Positions 1 to 12,200 of a stretch of 64,000 bases of DNA are shown here, one piece after another (the stretch's first letter is position 1; every line of letters begins with the position of its first letter). Location of the stretch: the NCBI RefSeq assembly GCF_963855985.1, contig NC_087098.1, forward strand, positions 15,210,501-15,274,500, given 5' to 3'. Source of the DNA: Ostrinia nubilalis (lineage: Eukaryota; Arthropoda; Insecta; Lepidoptera; Crambidae). Under the pieces are notes generated by a model. It did no database searches, was not told the DNA's origin, and was given only the letters and a program-made list of their open reading frames with translations. The translations under genes and the position numbers were made by a program.

Positions 1-725
1 CGGGACAATAAATGGGCCAGTGCTGAGAAGAAGTAGCGCAAGAAACTCAGTTACTATTGTCAGCCTCTTTTTCAAGGGAATGACAGTCTTTAAAATATTC
101 AAATAGTCATAATATTGATTTTCAAATGGAGATAAGTTTTTAGATATTACAGTACGAAATTACTAGAGACGTACCTGGGCACTGTATATTTTATTTATAT
201 AGAGTCTATCTATAAATACTACAGTTTGTTTCTATTTCTGTAGTTTGCTCAACTTGAACTTTACTAAAAAGCTATTCGCTGAAGCGTTTAATTCGGAACT
301 CAAGAGGCCGAGAAACTTTTCTAGCGAGCCGCCGCCGTTTACTTAGCTTCTAAACTACACATTTCCATCCCGTGAATAATGTAGGCCCAGTGAGGGGAAA
401 TAAGCCATCCTGTCCCTCGCCGTCCCATTTGTAGTATTACTTCATTACTCGGAGCAAACTTAGTTTGGATCCAATTTGTCCGGAGTGGGACACTACCTGA
501 ATCTTTTACAGAAACTTACACGCCATTTATAACGCTGGCCGGATGAGACGAGCCGCGTCAATCGATTGGAATTGAGAACCTATTAAATTGGAAATGAAAA
601 GATCATTCTACCTAACTAATTTAATTTACTTTCAGGGTTTCCAAATGATTTAATGTCACTCAAAGGAATTAAGTAGGTAGATACGTGTAAGTCTTGAAAC
701 AACTATAAGTGTGAAAAAGTGTCTT

Positions 726-832
726 ATGCCCGTTTTCCTTAATTTTTGAGTGACCACTATGAAAACAAAATTCCTGCTATGTGTTACTATAGGGGTCACT
801 TAAAATTAGGAATTGATGGTGAAAATGGGCAT
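726..832. repeat. Short foldback MITE, copy 1
   Basis: The ends are inverted (ATGCCCGTTTTC against GAAAATGGGCAT). Inner arms around TGAGTGACCACTATG and CATAGGGGTCACTTA pair imperfectly. A related copy lies at 17391-17539. It is flanked by TTA on both sides, which could be a target duplication. No coding capacity. Confidence 0.65.
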
Positions 833-879
833 TAAACAAAATATAAACATAAGTATGTGTCTATGATTACATAACTACG

Positions 880-976
880 TTTTTGGTACAATGTATTTTG
901 CTTTTTAAGTTGATTGTACTTATTGTTTAATTTTTTGGTACCAAATAAATGTTTTTTCTTTCTTTCTTTCTTTCAA
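880..976 (+). repeat. LINE-like 3' tail with CTTT microsatellite
   Basis: The sequence ends in GGTACCAAATAAATG followed by about five CTTT units, the look of a non-LTR retrotransposon 3' terminus with a simple-sequence tail. The family is not identified. Confidence 0.35.
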
Positions 977-3470
977 ATAAACGGAGGCCTTACAAGACCT
1001 AAGCAATTATTTCTCAGAACAAAGGTAAGTAAATATCGTGACAACAAACCATTTGTATCGACCATGCTAGAAAAATAATACGAGTTATTCACATCACACA
1101 TTCGTCTATTTGAGGGAGTAATGAGTAAGTTATAGCGAAATTAGTACGTAGCTACGTAGGTAACTAGTTAAATACCAGGTTTGGTTTAATTATTTTGGCG
1201 GTTTACTATTGGACTTTTGAACAAAATTGCACTTGCAAAAAGTTTGGTAAAACGTTAGCTTCAGGGGATCTGAAAGTGTATGATTTTTGAAAGCATTAAT
1301 GAATGAATGAACTTTATACTTCAAATTCTACCTTTTCAGGCATATTATTCACAAATTACACTAATAATAATATGATAAGGATTTGTACATTGTTAAAAGG
1401 CACAGCACAGTCTATTTTAATATCTAAAAATAGTAAATAATTTCAAAATCAATCTCACCGTCCGCTGTAACAAATTGAGTAATTCTAGGAAGCTACTGAA
1501 ACTTAGAGAAACGCTCTGAATTCTGCGATGAAACAACTATTAGCTATTTCCAAAGGTTACTGCGATGCCGAAACATCTTGATTAATTCGGCTATAACCGG
1601 ATAAGCTGTTGCCACGAAGCTCAGGCGACCTAATTTCCTGAATGGCAAAAACTACTCCCTAACAAATGTTCGTCTAAATGGCCTCTAGCTTTGACATAGT
1701 TTCACTGAAAGTGAACAACTGGAAGTATTTCACATTGAAAAAGCTGGTACGAACTATGGCGGTAGGTACATTAAGTATTCATTTTTTATCCATTATTGAA
1801 ACTACGTAATCGCCGTTACGGTAATTTCGTAGCTCGTAGTCTCGTAGATGCATTGCTACGGAATTTATTAACGTAGACCGTAGCATGCTACGAAGCTACG
1901 AGCAAGCGAACGTTACGAATCTTGCAATTGGCTTGCTACGAAAATTGCAGTTGTAATTTACATACTGTAAGTGTAAGGTATTGTATTTTATACTTCTTTG
2001 GAGCTTTGAAAACGTGATAAACTCGTATAGGTAATTTCATTTAGGTACTTAGAACTAAATATTGTATGATTGTTTTCGTAAAAACAACTACATGTAGGAC
2101 TCGATTCTTTCTTAATACTTTCTAGAAATTATTCGATGTCTTGTCTAGATTCAGCAGATCTGTGTAAAGTTGTGACCATTAATTCCGGGGGCGGCTCGTC
2201 CGTAAGACCAGCGCGGCCGTCTTAGCGACTGATCCCCAAAACTGATCGCTGTTGCGGCCACAGTGCAGTTGGATGTTGGTAACCAATGTGATTTTAAACG
2301 ATTTGTATAGTTATACTTATCTTCGTTATGTTAAATGAATCATAAAATAACATCAATTATAAGACAGTAATAAATATGTACAATAACATTTTCAATAATA
2401 AAATTGGCTTACTACTTAGTTTAATTTGAAAACAGCCCAAACTTTTTTGAATTGGAAGTTTAGGAACAAGTCAATTTCCCTCAACGCTGTTGTAATATGT
2501 ACCTCAGTATGTCTATAATTACGCTTGGCTAATGAGTTACTGGCTATATCCCTATACTGTACAATAATAAAATAAAGTACGCCCCGTGGCGGACATCTAA
2601 AATTAAACCACTTGACCAATTACTGTATTAACCACTGGAACTATGTAACGTGCCATGGAATTCTTGTTATTGTGAACCTTAATGCTTGACAGAAGAATAG
2701 TACTGATGAAATTGTTCTTGTTTTATTGTACCTTTTTAAAATTTATTTGAAGAACTACAACAGACAACGGTAAATCCAGCCTTTGCAGTTTGCGTACAGT
2801 ATGTATCGCTAATACAATTACTTTTCACCAACTACTGCTCCAGGCTACATGTAAATTGAGAGTGCATGTGCATATCACTACTCCAAGTTATAAGTGGGAA
2901 CTAAGCGACCTGCAGCTAACTGCCTGTAACCGCGCCCCGCTAAGTGCAGGATGCGATCCCGCAACTTTAATGGAAATGTACTAATAAAACAACCAGTAGT
3001 TACGGTGCTCTTTAACTGAACAACAATTTACGTAGATTTTATGATTAAATACATTACAAATTTACAAATCAGCTTGTAAATGTATGCCTACATTATTTAG
3101 TAACGAATGCAAAAGTGACTTGTCGACTTTGTGATTCAAATCTGCAACGGCACTTGGTCTTGGTACCTACCTACTGTAATTCAGAAGGTTCTTGAAATTG
3201 TTATTTTTCATTTTTATGGCACGTGATAACTTCACGTACGTTTTAACCGACTTCAATAAAATGAGGTGGTTCGGTTATTTTTAATGCAGACCAATTACGT
3301 CCATTTTTTTTATCGATGCGGATTAGTGTTGTTCGCATTCTTCTATAGGGGCTTGAATTTGCGAAGTTCTACCGATTCTACGCATTCTTTGGTCGCTTTT
3401 GCTAAATAGTTTCTATCCCCACGTTTATCTCACACCACTAACTCTCGCTTTAACGTTGCGTTGAAAGCGG

Positions 3471-3580
3471 GAGCTTAAGAACAATCGGTCCTAACTGCGA
3501 GCTAACGGCTCTTAGCCGCAATGAGCGTTTGTCCCACGCGGCGTCATCTCAAGTGGAATGAGGAGTTCATAGCGCGTACG
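3471..3580. repeat. Diverged duplicate segment, copy 1
   Basis: Shares CCGCAATGAGCGTTTGTC and the flanking order (TTAAGAACAATC ... GCTAACGGC ... CTCAAGT ... TAGCGCGT) with 3938-4043, in the same orientation. It is probably an unnamed interspersed repeat or an old local duplication. Confidence 0.5.
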
Positions 3581-3937
3581 TAAAGTTCCTCATTAAAGTC
3601 TGTAATATCTTGTACTCCAGTTTAATTAAATATTAAAAGTCTGATATCATTCTTGTTCTGACTTTGGTTTTACGTAAACACAAGGGAGAATTTTAATGAA
3701 TCTTATTTATGAATCAGACATGAACATACTTTTCCAAACTTAGGCGGACTTTGCAGGCAAACAAGTTTAATATTTAACTTAAGAAATATGATAGAACTGA
3801 TGCTGCTTCATTTACAAAATTAGATATTTTATTTCGTCTGGTAAGTACTTACATAAAATAGCACAACTAACTCTATCTATCTGTGCCAAAAGTACTCTAC
3901 CTATCTTTGCCAAGTGCCAAGTGCAGTCAGAGACACC

Positions 3938-4043
3938 GGCTCAAGAACAATCTGTGGTAACTGCCGCGGCTAACGGCCCTTGGCCGCAATGAGCGTTTGT
4001 CTCGCTCGTCTCAAGTTGGAGTCGGAGTCCATGGCGCGTGTAA
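3938..4043. repeat. Diverged duplicate segment, copy 2
   Basis: Direct-orientation partner of 3471-3580, about 460 bp away. The core CCGCAATGAGCGTTTGTC is identical and the flanks are clearly diverged. Confidence 0.5.
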
Positions 4044-5468
4044 CGGATCTGAGTTAATACTCAAGTATGGATTGACTTGGCACATTTGTTTTTTTTTTGC
4101 AAAATAATTAGTTGACTATTATCGACTGACTTCAGCATCGTAAATCGTTTTGCTTTAGGTCTTGGCAGTTTATTTTGTGCTAAGTTTTAGCTGTACAAGC
4201 TTAGGTAGGTAGGCTGGAAACTAAAAAGGTATGCTAAGTAAATACTCAGTGAGTGATCAAGAGCAATTACATTTCAATTCTACGTAAATTAAAACAACGA
4301 AACGTAAACGTAGTAATTAACTTTACCTAATTGACTTTCGTAGTAATTTTATAATGCTTTAATTCCTATTTACTCACGAAGTAAATTTGAACCATTTGCT
4401 GACCCAAAAGAGCTCTAAATCAAGCATTTGTCAACTGTCCGCAAAGATAACAATTCATTATTTTCTTTGCTGCCCAAACAGCCAGCGTAATAACCACCCA
4501 ATCTCGTTAATGTGCTGGCACTTTACTCAAAACTGCGCTCTATCACTACCTGTTTAGACTCTAAATGGTTATTACCCGTTTGACCCGCTTCGTGGCTATC
4601 TTCGCCACGATATTTTATTCAAAATCCAGAGCGGAAAGTAATTTCGCTGGCTAATTAGGTACTAGGCCGTCCCAGCGAGCCAAGCTGGTCTAGACCAAAC
4701 TTCGTTCCGGCTAAATTACACGGATTGTGCTTCTATTTGATGGGGTAATAGTAACTTTCTGGGTCGCTTTGACAGTTTAAATAAATTAACAGAGTATTAA
4801 CATTTGGAAGTGGGTGTTCTTGGAAGATAAGCTGGAATGTAGCCGCTCGCCTGGTATTCCGGCTAATTTGTTTGCATAGTTCCCAGTCTATTTGAAGCTG
4901 GTATTTCGTTTTAAAAGTACGAATCTTGTATTAAATATCTGGGTTAATTTGTTTTGTGGCAATAGATTTCATATCATCTGTATGCTATCTTTTTACCTAC
5001 AACAAGCCAGATATAGGTACTAACTGAATTTAGTTTATGCTGTTTATGACCTAAAAGAAATCGCGAAAAAGAGCCGTTGCGATACCTGGCTTGGTGCAAC
5101 AATGTATCGTGCACGTAACAACCATTCTGTGTAGCAAGAAAGAAACATTAACGAAATCATCTAGATTAGAGAAAGATATTTATGTAAGACCAACGTTTAT
5201 GTATTGCTGGATCGAATCCGCGACCTCTAACGTAAGTATTAGAGTTCTCACTTTACCAAATTGATCGTGGAATAGAGACAGACAGCAATCGCAATAAAGA
5301 TATATGAAAATGGCTGTGATGATGGACGACTTTCCGCGTCTGTGGAACAATCGGGCAACTAGCTATAGGCGGTCAAAGGTCAGATCAAACGCCATGTAGG
5401 ATGACTAGCGCCTTTACGTAGAGTTGACCACACATCATACTCGTAGTACATAGGCACATTTTTTTGCA

Positions 5469-5640
5469 ATACTAGCTTTTTCCCACGGCTTCGCCCGCGT
5501 GAAATAAAAATGATAATCATCATGATAATCAACAATGATACTGTAAAGTTTTATCAAAATGCGGTCAGTAGTTTTTGCGTGAAAGTGTAACAAACTTGAC
5601 AAACTTTCGCATTTAAAATATCAGTAGGAATTAGTAGGAT
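5469..5640 (+). repeat. LEP1-type interspersed repeat
   Basis: Starts with TACTAGCTTTTTCCCACGG and the CTTCGCCCGCGTG motif and ends near AACTTTCGCATTTAAAATATCAGTAGG. This matches the beginning and end of the repeats at 31014-31205. Confidence 0.55.
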
Positions 5641-7599
5641 GGATGGACCTAAATCTTTTTCTTTTGGGTAATAAACGTAAAAGGAACGGAGTTTGTTGCT
5701 TTATAATTATTGCAAGATGAAAGAGATACTATGAGTAATATGAGCGGTTGAACTCAGCTTACTTTAAAACAAAATAAACTGCATCCTTTGAGCTCCGCCA
5801 TTATAGTTTAGCTGGTTACTAACAAGCCACCAACATCGGATACTTTGTTAACGCAATTTTATGTTCTCGGATATTTTAACACGTCTGAGCGACGTTCGCA
5901 TCAGAAGTTAGTGGCTGCGTTACCGACAACTTGTACATTAACGCCATTAGGCGACCATTACAGCGATCCATCACTGTCGGCGATAAACAAAACGAGTTTG
6001 CAGTTTCTCATCTGAATGTAGTCGGGGAGCCGATGACGTTACAACAAAGGCGAGGCTTCGAAAAGCTTACAGTTTACGCTCTAATAATGCAGCATCAGTC
6101 ATTACTTTTAAACTACAAACCTGTTAGGCATTTTCTAAAACGCTGGATACAAATTACATTCTATGTGGTCGTTAATTTTCTCTCGATTTCAGACAATATG
6201 TCGAAGTAATGAAAACTATGAGCATCATTATTTTGCGTTATCAAATTGGCAGGGTTCTAAAGTATGTATATCCATAATTTTTCGCATAATCTAATGCTCT
6301 AACAAACAAATTATATGTTTTATTTATGTCTCACCTAGATTATAATTGCCTCGTTCTGAGGGTCAGCTCCCGGCCTAAGATCGCGTGAGATAACTTTGTC
6401 ATTTGGTGCATCTGATGCGCTTTGGATAGTGGATTGGAAACGTCTGGATTAAGTATACTTGAAAGATGTATTTTTTACGAAAGTACGAAAGCTTTTGTCT
6501 GGGTTGTTAAAAGAGTGTTTTCGTTAAGTCGTAAGTAATTGTCTTATTTTAACTGTAATGTATTCACAACCCCTTCACAAACGAAAAGTAGGAAAGGAGG
6601 TAGGTAGCTGTATTATGATAATTATTTTATAACCCATGAATGCAATAAAATTATTGTATTGAGTACCTATTCAATCTGTTTTCCCTTTCAAACTAGTGAA
6701 ATAAATTCCAAATATCGTCTACTAAAACCCAGGCTACCCCGTAAAGCTATTTAGCCGTCCGGCAGGTTCTCCAATAACTTACCTACATGTTTCCGATAAA
6801 CGATTCCCTCCGCGCCGGATTGCCGGGCTGTTATCCCGCAGGAATTTAATATTGAGTCAAGACTTCATGCAGACCAATTAACTTGCATGCCTGGAGCTGT
6901 CGCGCGATATATCGTCCGCCCGGACGGATACCGGGGCACTGGGTATTTTTCACTTTATCACTGTTCCCAGCCGAGGGCACACTTAGTATTCGAGGCCGCG
7001 TCACTCTCATGGTATCACGGCAAAGAGGAATACCCTTTTTATTGTCCGAGCCTTTCGAAGGCCAACTGATACTCGCTTCGCGTAATACTAATATCGTAAT
7101 GTATGCGGGTAGTAAGAGAAATCAATTTTTGCTTCTTACCGTCCAGTGTCAATGTGACAGTAATGTTTTTTTGGTCATAGACAATAAATAATTATTTAAA
7201 GGTGAAAGGAGTTGCCAGTTTTTGTGCATGTTACGAAAATATTAATATTTGATTTTGATTTTAAGTGGGTATTTAAGATTAATTATCAGATTACGACTTA
7301 AGTTATGTAGAATAAAATCATAATAACATCATGTCAAACACAATAATAATAAAGTTATCAGTGAATTAAAAAAAGCGACTAATTTAAATACGTTTGGTAT
7401 ATTTTTTGTTGTATCTTTAAAATATGGCCAATATGTCCATTGCCCATCTCTACTTCAGAAGCGATATCCGTTCGGAGCCAATAAATAAATGGATTGCTCT
7501 GTATTGGCATTTGGCTATCGGTCGAGAGTTAAGCTACCTGCGCTACATTCCACCGTGTTCTTGGAAGCCCAGCCAAGCCCACTCTCAATGAAACAACAC

Positions 7600-8789
7600 T
7601 TTCAAATACAAAATAAAAACATTTTATTGGCGTTTTCAAACTAAACATTTAAAACAACATTTCACTTAATGCTAAAGGTTATTAAATATAGGTTTATAAT
7701 AATGTTAAAAAATTAACTCGCTATAATACTTACTCCTATATTCTCACAAAGTAATTATGCAATATTTGAGAACTTAATAAATAAATTGTTAAAATAATAT
7801 AAATAAAATACATAATTTATCTTTGACACATTGACTAGATCAAAAAAGGAATGATTTTATTGCCAAAATACTTCAATACTGTATTATTATTTTGCGTTTT
7901 ACCAACACAATGAAGTATTGCACTGCCCGAAATCGTCAGTCTTCTAAAATACATTTAAATAAATAATTTACCAAATAAACGTATGATACAGTTAATGTTT
8001 AAAATATTACACGATGAAAATGAGAAGAAATAAGCTCACATAATACATTGCTGACGTGAAAACAGTAACGAGCAATTTTATGATCATACACTTTGCTTGA
8101 AATATAGCTAGATTAAAAAAAACGGTTTAGAGAAACATTTCCTCAACATTAATAAAGCCTCAAAAGCCGAGTGAAAATTATCCACACGTTAAAAATATAC
8201 ATGAATGACTCTAATATATTTTCGGAGTTATAGGGGCGTATGATTGTAATATTAAGAGACAATTTTTCGAAGACGAGAACTTTGTAGATGATTTGCTATG
8301 ATGACTCAGATCTAAAGTACAGGCACGATATCACATTATTGATCACTGATGTTTAAGTACTCGTACATATTTGTAGTTAATACTCAACTTTCTTCACATT
8401 AAAAATCTTCTGCCCCTTTTCTACAATGAAAATACCGAATGAATTTTGCGAATCAAAAATGTATGTATACGAAGAATCAACAGACACTATGAGCGTACCT
8501 ACATTCCTACCATCTTGAGAAAGATTTGATTATAAAACTCTACCACTTTACCCTAGATGTGACGCTATTAACCTTTGGGTGAAGGTGATAGATGAAAAGT
8601 CTCTTAAAAATATATATCGTGCTACTTTATATGATTTGATGATATGAAAGATAGGTAAATACGGTTTATTCACAGATTGGTCCTTACATTCGACTAGTGG
8701 GTGATCTTTGGGATACCTAACGTTTTGGCAATGGATAAAATAAGAATTTCGATTTGGATTTATTAAGTCTTTACGCGTTCGATATCGGT
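7600..8789 (-). other. Probable 3' UTR of the THSD1-like gene
   Basis: AT-rich sequence directly after the stop codon of the large minus-strand gene, with no open frame. Its far limit is a guess, set by the poly(A)-signal candidate at 7623-7628. An earlier candidate at 8759-8764 would give a very short UTR. Confidence 0.35.
7623..7628 (-). terminator. Candidate poly(A) signal AATAAA
   Basis: AATAAA on the minus strand about 1.16 kb after the stop codon of the THSD1-like gene. Another AATAAA (8759-8764) lies only 25 bases after the stop. RNA 3'-end data would be needed to choose. Confidence 0.3.
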
Positions 8790-9275
8790 TTACGCTCTAG
8801 CATCGTATTTGTCGGCTAATCTATTACTATCCGGTGAGTCGTCAGCAAATTTGATTTCGTTAGACGAGTCTGACGTTTCATCAGCGAATTTCAGGTCGTT
8901 GAAGTCTGTTCTCTTGAGGGTGTCGGCGTTGGTTTCTCGGGCAGTGTCGTTGACTCTTTTTAAGGTCGACGAGTCGTGGTCGGGTTTTTCTTTTCTGTGG
9001 ACTTTGACGGGTGATCTGTTGAGGGTGAGTTCTTTCATGGGGATGGGGGGGTCGTCTTTTTTCTTTTTGTTTCGCTTGTTCATCTTGGGGGAGGCTTGGA
9101 GGTCGGTGGCGCTGAAGTTGAGAGGCGGTATGAGGCCGCGGTCCCGGCGCCTTACAGATTCGCTGGAGGCGGCGCGGAGTTCAGGGTTCCTCTTGAGAGC
9201 ACTAGATGATGGTCTCTCTTCCGGAGACTCGGTGTTGCTGCCGGGGTCGGGTCGGAGGTCTTTGGGCAGGATTTC
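8790..9275 (-). CDS. THSD1-like exon 15: C-terminus with stop
   Basis: 486 bases including the stop, entry phase 0. Acceptor TTTTCCTACAG|GAA. It encodes EILPKDLRPDPGSNTESPEE, a basic KMNKRNKKKKDD patch, then KFADETSDSSNEIKFADD and ends NRLADKYDARA. About 161 residues, highly charged and probably disordered. KFADE/KFADD is a short internal repeat. The 179-residue plus-strand frame over this exon is a shadow. Confidence 0.83.
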   Translation of the reverse strand, partial: EILPKDLRPDPGSNTESPEERPSSSALKRNPELRAASSESVRRRDRGLIPPLNFSATDLQASPKMNKRNKKKKDDPPIPMKELTLNRSPVKVHRKEKPDHDSSTLKRVNDTARETNADTLKRTDFNDLKFADETSDSSNEIKFADDSPDSNRLADKYDARA

Positions 9276-12200
9276 CTGTAGGAAAATTATAAATTTTAAT
9301 TATCCAATCGCAATTTCTACTACTAAAGCCCGGTCCGTGAGCACGTAGAATTTTGGCCAATGACCCCTAGCTACCCATCCTTATCGCTCACGCGTAATTA
9401 TATTGCTGTCGCGACCGTGCGACTGGCACCCACAGTGAGTGTGCGAGCGCGATAGCAACATAATTACGCGCGAGCGATAAGGATGGGTAGCTAGGGGTCA
9501 TTGGACAAAATTCTACGTGCTCACGGACCAGGCTTTACTACTGTACAAGTAGTCAACAAATTATTGTGCAAAATTTTCGTCTTCTTTGCGTCACTTCTTA
9601 TTTTTATGAATTAACCTCCTGAAGGCAAACTCTTTAACATATTCAATAAATTGGTGACAACGAAGATGAAAGGAAACTTTCTTTTTGTAAAAAAAACATG
9701 CTAAACTGAGTTTAATAAAACTAAACAAGTTAATATAAAAGTCACAAGTGTCCTTACCTCGTAAATAGGACCTTTGGTGTCGTCGATCTCCTTGATGATG
9801 TCGCCCTCCTCAAGGGGCGGTATCCAGACCAGGAACGCCGGATCCATCCCCAGATACGACCCGGGAACGGAGCCTGCGCAGGACAATCTTTTATTGCATT
9901 GGAATAACGGCATTTACTCAACTGAAAGATATCCTATGAATCACGTATTTCGAAGAACTTCTAAATTAATTCTGAGATCAGACATCAGTATTTGTAAATA
10001 AGTGAGATTAGAGGATAGTAACTGTTATAATATAATATCTAGATAAGTCTTAATCTTATACAGATTTCTTGGACGAATTCGTCCAAGACCGATCTCGATA
10101 TTTGGAAAGCGAAGTTAGAAAATAACCCATTTTTTATTAGTATTGAATAATCTTTAGAGGCTAATCTTCAGGGAACTTTAATGACTTGAAAGAATATTCA
10201 ATAAATTGGGTGACAAATTAAATGAAAGGGTTTAAGATAAAGAGAAAAACAGTTTTACTAAGATATAAAGCATAACGTTAGGTACATAGGCGAAACTAAA
10301 TACATCGAGCTATTACGAGAATAATCTACTTTTACTCTTGATCTCAATCGCTCCCAAAGCTGCAGATGAGTTCTATGGTCATCCTCTATACGACTTTTTA
10401 AAGCTACGAGTACATACCTACTGTTCCAAACCCATACATATTTAGCGCCATCTACTTATAGAATGTTTGTAAAGCGCCATCTATGATTCTTCTCACCTTT
10501 ACCTAACTAATTTACATAAGAATCATAGATGGCGCTGCACTACGTCTGTGCCGTGCTGTTTGCACGACCCTTTTTTTACACTTTTTCTCGAACCATTGTC
10601 TGTTCAACATCTACTATGTGTAACAATATAAACTACTAAAAAACGTCTCACGAGACTATTCCCACCTCTCGTTCCCAACACTGCAACTCCTGTGTAGCCA
10701 GGATCTACAGCTTGACCGCCACAAAAACCCAACCAATGAAGGTCAAGTTTGTCCCGGGGGAAAGTTAAACTGTCATTGGACCCGCAACGAAATCGAAACG
10801 AAAATCAGAAGAACATAGGAGGAGTTCAAAATTAAGGTCTCCTGAGTTTCTCTTCAACACCTACCTTCTCACGTAGCTTAGCACCCACCACCTCTCCAAG
10901 ACCTGTCTAGACTACGGCTGACCCTTACCAGCGTTATTGACCTCATAGTCCCATAGTCCATAGTCATAGATCTCAGAGGCTGAGGTGGGAGCAGCAGCCG
11001 CTGGTCGCAGCTCTCCCAGTGTGTGCTTGACTGTGATGCTACATACTCACTGCTTGCAGTCAGCGCCGCCGAGACCTGTCTAGACTACGGCTGACCCTTA
11101 CCAGCCTTATCGACATAGTCCATAGTCATAGACTTTAGACGCTGTGGTGGGAGCAGCAGCCGCTGGTCGCAGCTCTCCTACTGTGCTTGACTGTGATGCT
11201 ACATTACTCACTGCCGCGCCCGCCGAGACCTGTCTAAAGCCCAGTCCGTGAGCACGTAGAATTTTGTCCAATGACCCCAAGCTACCCATCCTTACCGCCC
11301 GCGCGTAATTATATTGCTGTCGCGACTGTGCGACTGGCACCCGCAGTGAGTGTGCAACGCGATAGCAATATAATTACGCGCGAGCGGTAAGGATGGGTAG
11401 CTTGGGGTCATTGGACAAAATTCTACGTGCTCACGGACCAGACTATAGACTACGGCTGAGCCTTACCAGCGTTATTGACCTCCCTCATAGTCCCATAGTC
11501 CATAGTCATAGATCTCAGAGGCTGTGGTGGGAGCAGCAGCCGCCGGTTGCAGCTCTTCTCGGTGTGCTTGACTGTGATGCTACATACTCACTGCTTGCAG
11601 TTAGCGCCGCCGAGACCTGTCTAGACTACGGCTGAGCCGTACCAGCGTTATTGACCTCCCTCATAGTCCCATAGTCCATAGTCATAGATCTCAGAGGCTG
11701 AGGTGGGAGCAGCAGCCGCCGGTTGCAGCTCTCCTGGTGTGCTTGAATGTGATGCTACATACTCACTGCTTGCAGTCAGCGCCGCCGAGACCTGTCTAGA
11801 CTACGGCTGACCCTTACCAGCGTTATTGACCTCATAGTCGTAGTAGTCGATCTCCATCTCGGGGTGGCTGGCGAGGCTGAGGTCGGAGCGCAGCAGGCGC
11901 CGGTTGCAGCTCTCCTTGGTGTGCTTGAATGTGATGCTACATACTCACTGCTTGCAGTTAGCGCCGCCGAGACCTGTCTAGACTACGGCTAACCTAAACC
12001 TTACCAGCCTTATCGACATAGTCCATAGTCATAAACTTTAGACGCTGTGGTGGGAGCAGCAGCCGCCGGTCGCAGCTCTCCTAGTGTGCTTGACTGTGAT
12101 GCTACATACTCACTGCCGCGCCGGCCGAGACCTGTCTAGACTACGGCTGAGCCTTACCAGCGTTATTGACCTCCCTCATAGTCCCATAGTCCATAGTCAG

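Larger units (their letters stand above)
1..7599. other. Intergenic region left of the large gene, no gene seen
   Basis: AT-rich non-coding sequence beyond the 3' end of the large minus-strand gene. Open frames here are short (for example 5931-6209 and 6883-7191 on the plus strand) and have no recognisable domain or splice context. The first 86 bases look like the 3' part of a common lepidopteran retroelement. It also holds a foldback MITE, a LINE tail with a CTTT microsatellite, a diverged 110-bp duplication and a LEP1-type repeat, listed separately. Around 1795-1945 there is an imperfect palindromic stretch rich in CTACG/CGTAG, possibly an old foldback element. Confidence 0.6.

Noticed and set aside
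5931..7191. Plus-strand frames of 92 and 102 codons
   Set aside because: No recognisable domain, no splice context and composition like the surrounding non-coding DNA.
8809..9348. 179-codon plus-strand open frame
   Set aside because: Antisense of the last THSD1-like exon, which has acceptor, phase and stop in place; the frame runs on into intron and has no splice or domain support.
11393..11635. Plus-strand frame beginning MGSLGSLDKILRAHG, also seen at 22476 and 30599
   Set aside because: It recurs because it lies in the arms of the mariner-like MITE and runs into array sequence; not a gene.
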